Below are positions 6,287 through 12,561 of a stretch of DNA of 12,561 nt, piece by piece. How positions within the stretch are numbered: position 1 is the stretch's first letter; each line of letters starts with the position of its first letter. The stretch is taken from contig JAQXHW010000019.1 of NCBI GenBank assembly GCA_029007475.1, positions 1 through 12,561 of the forward strand, given 5' to 3'. Source of the stretch: Oscillospiraceae bacterium (lineage in GTDB: Bacteria; Bacillota; Clostridia; Oscillospirales; Acutalibacteraceae). The notes under the pieces were generated by a model. That model saw only the letters and a program-made list of their open reading frames with translations, did no database searches and had not been told where the DNA came from. Made by a program: the position numbers and the translations under genes.

Positions 6287-7912
6287 ATGAAAAAGTTAAT
6301 TTCCCTTATTATTGTCTGTGCGCTGTGCCTGGGCGCTTTCAGCCTTTCAGCTTGCTCAAATTCTCCCCAAGAGGCAAAGCTCGACCCCGAAAATATGCCT
6401 GTGCACGTTTCGGACGACAAGTACAGAAACTACTATCATATCTGGGTTTGCTCCTTTAACGATTCAAACGGCGATGAGGTAGGCGATATTAACGGCATCA
6501 CAGAAAAGCTGGATTATATCAACGACGGCGACCCCACCACCGATACCGATTTAGGCCTTGACGGAATCTGGCTTTCTCCCATAATGCCCTCTGATTCCTA
6601 CCATAAATATGACGTAGACAACTACATGGATATTGACCCCGAATTCGGTACACTTGAGGACTTCGACCGCTTTATTGCCGAGTGTGATAAACGCGGAATT
6701 ACAGTTATTCTCGACCTTGTTCTCAACCATTGCGGTACAGGCCACGAGTATTGGAAAAAGGCAGTAGAAGAGGTAAAAGCAGGTAACCTTGAAGGCTACG
6801 CTAAGTATTATCGCTTTACTTCCTCAGGCGGCTTCCCCGGCGAGGGCTACCGTCAGCTTGGCGGCTGTCCCGGTATTTGGTTCGAGGGTCAGTTCACCTC
6901 CGAAATGCCCGAGTGGAATCTTGCCTACGAGGGTACGAGAGAGTATTTCGAGGAGGTTGCAAAGTTCTGGCTTGACCGCGGCGTAGGCGGCTTCCGTCTT
7001 GACGCAGTTAAGTACATGACCGACGAGACAACCGACGGCGCCGAGTTCTTAAATTGGTTCTATACTACCGCTCAGAAATACAAACCCGACGTATATATGG
7101 TAGGCGAAAACTGGCAGGGTAACTCCGAGCTTTACGAAATATATGAGTCAGGTATCGACAGCCAGTTTACTTTCTCATTCGCAACTTCTTCAGGCAATAT
7201 CGCCTCAGCGGTTAAATCCGGTGACGGAAAGACCCTTGCAGCGCAGCTCAAGAAGTTTGACGACAACAGCCACAAGGCTAACGAGAACGTTATTAACGCA
7301 ATGTTCCTCTCTAACCACGATACGGTAAGAAGCGGAAATTACTTCCCCGCGGGTCTTGCTCAGCAGAAAATGGCGGCGGCTGCATATCTGCTTATGCCCG
7401 GCAACTCCTTTACCTACTACGGTGAAGAAATCGGCATGAAAACCCCCTCTGCAAACGTCCAAAACGACGCATATTTCCGCGGACCTATGATTTGGGACGG
7501 CGACGTTGAGCCTGATATTTGGTGTACCGCAGGCGCATACTCAGAAATTCCCTACGGCGGCGTTAAGCAGCAGACCGACGATGAAAATTCTCTACTTTCC
7601 TTCTACCGCGACGCAATTAAGGTTAAAAATCAGAACTACGAGCTCGCAAGAGGTAAGGTTACCGAAATCGTTACCTTTGATAACAGCTCAATTTGTGCAT
7701 TCAAGGTAGTTTACAACGAAACCGAGCTGCTTGTTATCCACAACTTAGATGACGAAAGCGCCGCTACTCTTGAGATTACCGAGGAAATCCTCAAAAATGC
7801 CGTTGTCACAGGCTCTCTCGTTGCAGGAGATACTGAGGATAAGGTTGAGCTAAAGGACGGAAAGCTCACGCTTCCCACTCAGTCCAGCGCAATTCTCAGA
7901 ACAAATGCTTAA
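6287..7912 (+). CDS. GH13 alpha-amylase-family lipoprotein, cell-surface
   Basis: Predicted extracellular glycoside hydrolase, anchored by lipid, cutting alpha-1,4 (or alpha-1,6) glucans near the transporter. It has 541 residues with a lipoprotein signal at 1-22, lipobox LSAC and the lipidated cysteine at 23. The GH13 barrel starts around 48 (YYHIWVCSFNDSNGD, with a calcium-loop-like DSNGDEVGD). All four classical regions are intact: DLVLNH (143-148), GGFRLDAVK with the nucleophile Asp239, MVGENW with the acid/base Glu274, and LSNHD with Asp345. YYGEEIGM follows at 377-384. The last roughly 90 residues form the usual beta domain. GGAGG at 6277-6281 supports the ATG. It has its own promoter and terminator but lies beside the importer genes. 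Whether it is an amylase, neopullulanase or maltogenic enzyme cannot be told from sequence alone. Confidence 0.9.
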   Translation: MKKLISLIIVCALCLGAFSLSACSNSPQEAKLDPENMPVHVSDDKYRNYYHIWVCSFNDSNGDEVGDINGITEKLDYINDGDPTTDTDLGLDGIWLSPIMPSDSYHKYDVDNYMDIDPEFGTLEDFDRFIAECDKRGITVILDLVLNHCGTGHEYWKKAVEEVKAGNLEGYAKYYRFTSSGGFPGEGYRQLGGCPGIWFEGQFTSEMPEWNLAYEGTREYFEEVAKFWLDRGVGGFRLDAVKYMTDETTDGAEFLNWFYTTAQKYKPDVYMVGENWQGNSELYEIYESGIDSQFTFSFATSSGNIASAVKSGDGKTLAAQLKKFDDNSHKANENVINAMFLSNHDTVRSGNYFPAGLAQQKMAAAAYLLMPGNSFTYYGEEIGMKTPSANVQNDAYFRGPMIWDGDVEPDIWCTAGAYSEIPYGGVKQQTDDENSLLSFYRDAIKVKNQNYELARGKVTEIVTFDNSSICAFKVVYNETELLVIHNLDDESAATLEITEEILKNAVVTGSLVAGDTEDKVELKDGKLTLPTQSSAILRTNA

Positions 7913-7967
7913 GTAAAAGTTTTTGGGAATCGGGCGGAGAAGTCTTGATTGTCATAATATTTATCAC

Positions 7968-8003
7968 AAAAGGGCAGAAATTTTCTGCCCTTTTTCTTTT
8001 TTT
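7968..8003 (+). terminator. Rho-independent terminator after the amylase gene
   Basis: An 11-bp stem (7968-7978/7984-7994) with a short AT loop is followed by a T-rich tract to 8003. It lies 55 bases after the amylase stop and insulates spoIIE from it. Confidence 0.93.
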
Positions 8004-8034
8004 ACAAAAGCTCCCATAAATTTACCTGCAAACA

Positions 8035-8068
8035 GCGACAAAAGAGGTTTGTCCCAAGGGGATATAAT
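8035..8068 (+). promoter_or_regulatory. Candidate spoIIE promoter with wide spacing
   Basis: A perfect -10 TATAAT (8063-8068) has no -35 at normal spacing. A GCGACA (8035-8040) matching four of six -35 positions lies 22 bp upstream, and this sequence also resembles the Spo0A box TTCGACA (five of seven with the base before it). Spo0A-activated SigA promoters of B. subtilis spoIIE and spoIIG have similarly long spacers. The resemblance is suggestive, not proof. Confidence 0.45.
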
Positions 8069-8087
8069 CTACTTGTAAACAGCAAAG

Positions 8088-8106
8088 GGCGCAGCTTACC
8101 TGCGCC
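8088..8106 (+). other. Hairpin in the spoIIE leader
   Basis: GGCGCAG (8088-8094) and CTGCGCC (8100-8106) form a 7-bp GC-rich stem with a 5-base loop in the predicted 5' leader, about 17 bases before the AGAGG ribosome site. It lacks a T-run. It might influence mRNA stability or translation; no known leader family is recognised. Confidence 0.4.
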
Positions 8107-8135
8107 GCAGGATTAGAAGGACAGAGGTAAAAACT

Positions 8136-10454
8136 ATGGAAGCAACAACTTTAAGAAAACGGCAAGCGGGAGATTTGAAATTCTCCGGACTTATTCGGGA
8201 AGGTATAATTCAGGGAGTGTACTTTCTCTTGGGACTGCTCATATCGTCGGGAGCAAGCATAGGGGGGATTTCTCCCTTTCCGGCTTCCCTTGCGGCGGCA
8301 GTACCCCTAAGATATTCGGGAATGACCGTGGCAGGCGCCTCTTTGGGATACATAATTACAAATCCGCGCGAGGCGTTTCGGTATATCGGGGTTTTAGTGA
8401 CAATAGCCGGACTGAAATGGCTGTTAAACGATGTAAAAAAGATAAGCAGGAGCCCTTTCTTTGCCCCTGTTATCGCCTTTGTGCCCTTAGTGGCAACGGG
8501 GGTGGCTCTGCTTTATGTCAGTACAAGCAGAATGACCGACCTGAGTATGTGCTTAATTGAGGCTTCTCTTTCCTCTGCGGCGGCATACTTCCTTTGGCGC
8601 ACCTGGGAGCTTTCTGAAAGCCTGCGTACCCTTGTGGGCTTTAATCAACAGGAGATTGCCTGTCTTTGCGTCAGCGGATGTATACTTATCTTCTCCTTAG
8701 GCTCTCTTGAGATTTTCTCTGTCTCCGTGGGCAGAGTTTTAGCCATAGTGCTAATACTCATGTTTGCCTATTTAGGGGGAGTGGGAACAGGAACTATCGG
8801 AGGAATTTCCTCGGGACTTCTCTTTTCTCTGCCCTCAACCTCCTTGTCATTCCTTTCGGGAGGTTTTGCTTTCGGCGGACTTGTGGCGGGACTTTTCTCG
8901 AATTTGGGCAGACTTCCGGCAGGAGTAGGCTTTACCCTGGTAAATACTCTCATGTCCTTTGCCGCAGAGGACAAGAAATTGGTGCTTATCCTGTTTATAG
9001 AGGGACTTTTAGCAACGGGAATTTTCATGCTTATACCAACAAAATTCACAAACACGGTGAAAGCCTACTGCTTCCCCGAGAAAAATGAGGGCGACTCTAA
9101 GGAGCTTCGGGAGGGTGTGATTGCAAGACTCGACTGCGCCGCCGAAGCTATTGACTCGGTGAAGACCTGTGTTAAAGAGGTATCTCAAAGACTTATCAGT
9201 CAGGACATGGGAAGCAAGGTAAAGGTGTTTGAAACGGCGGCTCACAGAACCTGCAAAACCTGCGGCATGAGAGCATACTGCTTCAAAAGGGAGCGCGAGT
9301 CGACAAGAGAGGATTTTTCGAAGCTGTGGGAGCCTCTTACCAACGAAGGCTTTATTACTCAGAGAGATATTGATGAGAATTTCAGTAAAAAATGCTGCAA
9401 GGGACAGGAACTTGCGGAGAATATAAATCAGAGCTTTAGAGCCTATCTCAGCGAGGTAGATACAAAGCAGAGAATTGTAGAAATTCAGAGCCTTGTAGGC
9501 GGTCAGTTTTCTGCTTTGAGCCTTATGCTTTCCGATTTATCCGAGAATTTTTCTCAGGCGCAATACGCAGACGCGTCGGCAAAGGAGAAGCTGCTTCGTG
9601 GACTTAAAGACCTAAATATAGTTGCAAAAAGCTGCGTAGCCTTGGTGAATACAAGAGGTAAAATGACAATAGAGCTTTGCCTTGTGCGCAGAGGAAGAAA
9701 GGAGATTGATACAGAGGAGATAAGGCTTTTGGCAGAGGAAGTAACCGGCAGACCCTTCGAGAAGCCTGTTGAGAGCTTTGAGAGAGATACCCTGAGACTT
9801 CTGCTTTCCCAAAAGTCCGTTTACGAGGTTGAGGTAGGCTCCTCACAGCATATCGCAAGAGGTCAGAACCTCTGCGGCGACTGCTGTGATTACTACAAAA
9901 ACGGCGAAGGCTCACTTGTGGCGGTTTTAAGCGATGGCATGGGTACAGGCGGTGCTGCGGCGGTGGACTCAAACATGGCGGTGACTATCTTAACAAGGCT
10001 CCTAAAGGCGGGGATTTCCTACGACAGCGCTCTATCCGTGGTTAATTCCTCGCTTATGGCGAAGTCCGAGGAGGAAAGCACAGCCACCTTAGACGTTCTT
10101 GAGGTCAACCTCTTTTCGGGGAAAATCAGCATGATGAAGGCAGGCGCGCCTACCACCTTTGTCCGCAGGGCAGGCAGAGTTTATGAGAGGGAGTTTTCCT
10201 CTCTGCCCGTAGGAATCCTAAACGGAGTTACCTTTAAGAAGGAGGAGCTGACTCTCCACGAGGGTGACGTTATGCTTATGGTATCTGACGGCGCATTGGT
10301 AGGAGATGATAATTGGATTCAGAAAATGCTCCTAAACTGGGATGATACCCCAAGCGCGGATTTTGCCTCAGAGGTGGTAAACGAAGCTATGAAAAGGCGC
10401 AGAGGAGGTCATGACGATGACATAACAGCCATTGCGATTAAGCTATGCGCATAA
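8136..10454 (+). CDS. spoIIE: Stage II sporulation protein E, membrane PP2C phosphatase
   Basis: Sporulation phosphatase that dephosphorylates SpoIIAA and so releases SigF in the forespore; in Bacillus it also works with FtsZ at the polar septum. The 772 residues are slightly shorter than the roughly 830 of B. subtilis. Hydrophobic segments fill residues 20-300, matching the multi-pass N-terminus. A central domain (about 320-560) carries a cysteine cluster (373, 376, 382, then 420-421). The C-terminal PP2C domain has SDGMGTG (599-605), SLPVGIL (689-695), MVSDG (715-719) and HDDDITAIAI (759-768), which include the metal-binding aspartates. The ATG is supported by AGAGG at 8123-8127. It stands alone, flanked by unrelated sugar genes, with a candidate Spo0A-type promoter. 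Its presence is strong evidence that the organism, or its lineage, forms endospores. Confidence 0.95.
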   Translation: MEATTLRKRQAGDLKFSGLIREGIIQGVYFLLGLLISSGASIGGISPFPASLAAAVPLRYSGMTVAGASLGYIITNPREAFRYIGVLVTIAGLKWLLNDVKKISRSPFFAPVIAFVPLVATGVALLYVSTSRMTDLSMCLIEASLSSAAAYFLWRTWELSESLRTLVGFNQQEIACLCVSGCILIFSLGSLEIFSVSVGRVLAIVLILMFAYLGGVGTGTIGGISSGLLFSLPSTSLSFLSGGFAFGGLVAGLFSNLGRLPAGVGFTLVNTLMSFAAEDKKLVLILFIEGLLATGIFMLIPTKFTNTVKAYCFPEKNEGDSKELREGVIARLDCAAEAIDSVKTCVKEVSQRLISQDMGSKVKVFETAAHRTCKTCGMRAYCFKRERESTREDFSKLWEPLTNEGFITQRDIDENFSKKCCKGQELAENINQSFRAYLSEVDTKQRIVEIQSLVGGQFSALSLMLSDLSENFSQAQYADASAKEKLLRGLKDLNIVAKSCVALVNTRGKMTIELCLVRRGRKEIDTEEIRLLAEEVTGRPFEKPVESFERDTLRLLLSQKSVYEVEVGSSQHIARGQNLCGDCCDYYKNGEGSLVAVLSDGMGTGGAAAVDSNMAVTILTRLLKAGISYDSALSVVNSSLMAKSEEESTATLDVLEVNLFSGKISMMKAGAPTTFVRRAGRVYEREFSSLPVGILNGVTFKKEELTLHEGDVMLMVSDGALVGDDNWIQKMLLNWDDTPSADFASEVVNEAMKRRRGGHDDDITAIAIKLCA

Positions 10455-10577
10455 GGGTGATAAGGCCGTTTCGCAGTAAGGTTTGCTTTGCTGTAAATAA
10501 TTATTGCTAAAGGAAAAGCTGAGGGAGGGCTTCGCCTTCCAAATGAATATTGATAGAGATAAAGCCAAAAGGAGGCG

Positions 10578-10612
10578 AAAAAAAGACCGCTTAGTATAAG
10601 AACTAAGCGGTC
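10578..10612 (-). terminator. Rho-independent terminator of the cytoplasmic GH13 gene
   Basis: Perfect 11-bp arms (10585-10595/10602-10612) with a 6-base loop are followed, on the minus strand, by seven T residues (10578-10584). It lies 17 bases past the GH13 stop. On the plus strand the downstream sequence is only weakly T-rich, so it may also serve spoIIE poorly; no better spoIIE terminator is visible in 10455-10577. Confidence 0.9.
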
Positions 10613-10629
10613 GCCGTTTGTCTGTCTGA

Positions 10630-12177
10630 TTATTTCATTTTAACTATTGCGGCAGAGGAAGCGCCGATTGTTGCTTTCTTGCAGCGGTACCTAAACTCGC
10701 CTACAATGTAAACCTCCTCGGCAATACCTTGGGGGAAGCTGATAGTTTCCGCCTTGTCCGAGGGGTTGAGGAATACGGCATAGTCGCCTCTGCGATAAAC
10801 AAAGGGATATCTTTCCTTTTCTGCATAGATGACCTCGAAATCACTTTCATTACCGAGCTGAGGAATCTGATGACGGAGCCTGATTACGTCGGTGAGCACC
10901 TTGTATACGCTGTCGGGATCGTCCTTTTGATTTTGGACGGTGGGGGCATTTTCGGATTTATCCTGAGGCATATAGAGCTTATCCTCGTCGGCGGTTGAGA
11001 AGCCGAAGTTTTTCTCACAGTTCCACTGCATAGGAGTTCTTGAGCCTGTGCGGGAATAGCCGCCCTCAACGGATTTTAAGTCGGTGAGGTAGTTCATGCC
11101 TATCTCGTCGCCGTAGTATACGAAGGGTACGCCGGGCATGGTGAAAATCATAACGTGTGAGAGCTTAATGGTATCTCTGTCCATGTAGAAGGTGGCTCTG
11201 GGCATATCGTGGTTGTTGGTCATAAAGGAGATATAGCCTAAGTCCTTAGTAAGCTCATAGTTGGGCAAATACTCGTCTAAGAAAGCCGTAATATCGCCCT
11301 TGGAGTTTTTTGAGAAAAAGCTCTTGTTTTCGCCGTCTTCAAGGTAGCGGAAAAGTCTTGAGTAGCCGTTGCCGTGATGGTCAAGATAAAAGTCCATGTG
11401 GAAGCCGCCGTTTATAATGGCTCTCTCAGGGTGACACCACTCGGCAACCAAGGCTGCCTCGGGATAGTCCTTATCAAGCATCTCTCTTATTCCGCGCCAG
11501 ATTTTCGCCGTGGAGATTTTCTCGTCGTCGTTCTTAACGAGGGAGTCTGCCATGTCAACTCTGAAGCCGTCGCAGCCCATATCAAGCCAGAAGCGCATGA
11601 TATCCTTAAGAGCCTCAGCGGTAGCTAATGCGTCGGGGTGGTCGGCGGGAAGCTGCCATTCGGGATGGGTTATTTCGTGGAAGCCGTAGTTGAGTGCAGG
11701 CTGTGAGGAGAAGTAGTTTACTAAATAATTTCCGTCTCTGGGACAAATTCCGCACATTAAACGATACTCAGGGGGAGCGTCCCAAACGCATTTTGTGAAA
11801 ATATATCGGTTCGAGTAGGGATTATCGGCAGACTGCTTGCTCTCCAAGAACCAGGGGTGAGTATCCGAGGTGTGACCGGGGACTAAATCGAGGAGCACCT
11901 TGATACCCATTTCGTGAGCTGTATCGAGGAGCCTTTTCATATCCTCGTTTGTGCCGTAGCGCGCTGCTACCTGCTTGTGATTGCGAACATCGTAGCCTGC
12001 GTCCATGAAAGGGGAGTCATATACAGGGTTAAGCCATAGAGCGTTACAGCCCAAGGACTTAACGTAGGGGAGCTTTTCTATAATACCCTGTAAATCGCCG
12101 ATTCCGTCGCCATTGGTATCATAGTAGCTCTGGGGATAAATTTCATAAAAAACTGCGTCTTTCAGCCATTGCGGCAT
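10630..12177 (-). CDS. Cytoplasmic GH13 alpha-glucosidase-type enzyme
   Basis: Predicted intracellular glycoside hydrolase for imported oligosaccharides. The 515 residues have no signal peptide and begin at once with the barrel (KDAVFYEIYPQSYYDTNGDG), as in oligo-1,6-glucosidases and related enzymes. Visible regions are DLVPGH (97-102), GFRVDMAD with the nucleophile Asp208, VAEWCHP with the acid/base Glu246, and TNNHD with Asp324. GDEIGM (356-361) and RTGSRTPMQW (376-385) are typical of the oligosaccharide-cleaving group. Region I has Gly101 where most GH13 enzymes have Asn. A short beta domain ends the protein. The ATG is preceded by AAGGAT at 12187-12192. It is a single-gene unit converging on spoIIE. 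Maltodextrin is the likely substrate from context, but sucrose, trehalose or isomaltose cannot be excluded. Confidence 0.88.
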   Translation of the reverse strand: MPQWLKDAVFYEIYPQSYYDTNGDGIGDLQGIIEKLPYVKSLGCNALWLNPVYDSPFMDAGYDVRNHKQVAARYGTNEDMKRLLDTAHEMGIKVLLDLVPGHTSDTHPWFLESKQSADNPYSNRYIFTKCVWDAPPEYRLMCGICPRDGNYLVNYFSSQPALNYGFHEITHPEWQLPADHPDALATAEALKDIMRFWLDMGCDGFRVDMADSLVKNDDEKISTAKIWRGIREMLDKDYPEAALVAEWCHPERAIINGGFHMDFYLDHHGNGYSRLFRYLEDGENKSFFSKNSKGDITAFLDEYLPNYELTKDLGYISFMTNNHDMPRATFYMDRDTIKLSHVMIFTMPGVPFVYYGDEIGMNYLTDLKSVEGGYSRTGSRTPMQWNCEKNFGFSTADEDKLYMPQDKSENAPTVQNQKDDPDSVYKVLTDVIRLRHQIPQLGNESDFEVIYAEKERYPFVYRRGDYAVFLNPSDKAETISFPQGIAEEVYIVGEFRYRCKKATIGASSAAIVKMK

Positions 12178-12217
12178 ATTTTATTCATCCTTGCTGATTT
12201 ATTATTTTCATAATTTT

Positions 12218-12246
12218 AGTGTATCATTCTAAGGTAAGATTTTCAA
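12218..12246 (-). promoter_or_regulatory. SigA-type promoter of the cytoplasmic GH13 gene
   Basis: On the minus strand -35 TTGAAA (12241-12246) and -10 TACACT (12218-12223) are 17 bp apart, and a TG one base before the -10 gives an extended -10. It lies about 40 bases upstream of the ATG. Confidence 0.65.
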
Positions 12247-12281
12247 TATATAGTCAGAAAATTACATCCAAAAATAATCAC

Positions 12282-12310
12282 TTGCAAAATCCCTCCCTCA
12301 CGAATACTAT
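12282..12310 (+). promoter_or_regulatory. SigA-type promoter of the mecA-like gene
   Basis: The -35 TTGCAA (12282-12287) and -10 TACTAT (12305-12310) are 17 bp apart, 25 bases before the GTG start. The leader would be very short, beginning near the ribosome site. The spacer contains a pyrimidine run complementary to the ribosome-site purine run. Confidence 0.6.
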
Positions 12311-12334
12311 GGTAAGGAGGGGAGGGAATTTTCC

Positions 12335-12561
12335 GTGGATATAGAACAGCTTTCTAAGGGGAAGCTCCTTATAACTCTAAGCTCGGAGGACATGAAAGAT
12401 TTTAAGGTGAGCTTTGACTCGCTGAGTATAGAGAATCAGCAGGAGAGAAAGGTGCTCCTGAGACTTTTGCAGCTTGCCTGCGCAAAGTCGGGAGTAAGCT
12501 GCGAGGACAAAACTGTTTTTGTTGAGGCTCTGCCTTTTGAGGGTGGGTGCGCTCTCCTTGT
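12335..12561 (+). CDS. mecA: MecA-like ClpC adaptor, N-terminal part (runs off window)
   Basis: The first 75 or so codons of a rightward gene are present; the 3' end is outside the window. The start is GTG at 12335, supported by AAGGAGG (12314-12320) and a second purine-rich GGAGGG (12321-12326). The protein begins MDIEQLSKGKLLITLSSEDM and continues with VSFDSLSIEN, LLRLLQLACAKSGV and VFVEALPFEGGC. This order matches the N-terminal substrate-binding domain of clostridial MecA adaptors: a short beta strand, an EDL/EDM-type helix, a 'tearing' helix, then an (I/V)EA.P....G strand. MecA delivers proteins to ClpCP for degradation and affects competence and development in Bacillus. The assignment is from remembered family pattern, and the diagnostic C-terminal domain is not visible. 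Confidence 0.6.
   Translation, partial: MDIEQLSKGKLLITLSSEDMKDFKVSFDSLSIENQQERKVLLRLLQLACAKSGVSCEDKTVFVEALPFEGGCALL

Noticed and set aside
10518..10541. GC-rich hairpin GGAGGGC-TTC-GCCTTCC after spoIIE
   Set aside because: The 7-bp stem has one G-U pair and no T-run on the plus strand, so it is not a convincing terminator.
1..12561. CRISPR arrays, tRNA or rRNA genes, insertion sequences, attachment sites and defence genes
   Set aside because: I looked on both strands and found no regularly spaced repeats, cloverleaf, transposase, or defence-type protein.

Overview
The window looks like chromosomal DNA from an endospore-forming, low-to-mid GC member of the Clostridia, most likely a starch-using gut Oscillospiraceae/Ruminococcaceae-type bacterium. 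This rests on a full-length SpoIIE, a meso-DAP-type MurE, Gram-positive lipoprotein signals, strong AGGAGG ribosome sites, and a maltodextrin transporter without its own ATPase. The taxon is an inference; no rRNA or other marker gene is present.

Layout, left to right. Bases 1-170 carry RNA-like structure that resembles the 3' end of a group II intron (domains IV to VI), ending in a very strong hairpin. murE follows on the minus strand (235-1692) with its own promoter. A 492-base intergenic region then separates murE from the rightward transporter genes. These encode a maltose/maltodextrin-type binding lipoprotein (2185-3543), an intercistronic stem-loop, a MalF-type permease (3697-5217) and a MalG-type permease (5214-6080), closed by a UUCG-loop terminator. 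A separately promoted GH13 amylase lipoprotein (6287-7912) has its own terminator. spoIIE (8136-10454, plus) converges on a cytoplasmic GH13 glucosidase-type enzyme (10630-12177, minus). A divergently transcribed, truncated gene resembling the ClpC adaptor MecA starts at 12335 and runs off the right edge.

The carbohydrate genes fit one pathway. The surface-anchored GH13 lipoprotein would cut starch or maltodextrin, the MalE-like lipoprotein would capture the oligosaccharides, MalF/MalG would import them using an ATPase encoded elsewhere (the MsmX-type arrangement), and the cytoplasmic GH13 enzyme would finish degradation. murE, spoIIE and the mecA-like gene are housekeeping or developmental genes next to this pathway and not clearly part of it.

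I found no defence system, CRISPR array or clearly new multigene system. The most unusual feature is the N-terminus of the MalF-type permease. It holds four consecutive 11-residue amphipathic repeats, each predicted to make three helical turns, which looks like a membrane-surface helix ahead of the usual eight membrane segments. Other points of interest are the malE-malF stem-loop, the unusual 3' end of the intron-like element, a Pro-to-Ser change in the MurE substrate motif, the widely spaced candidate spoIIE promoter, and inverted repeats at several promoters.
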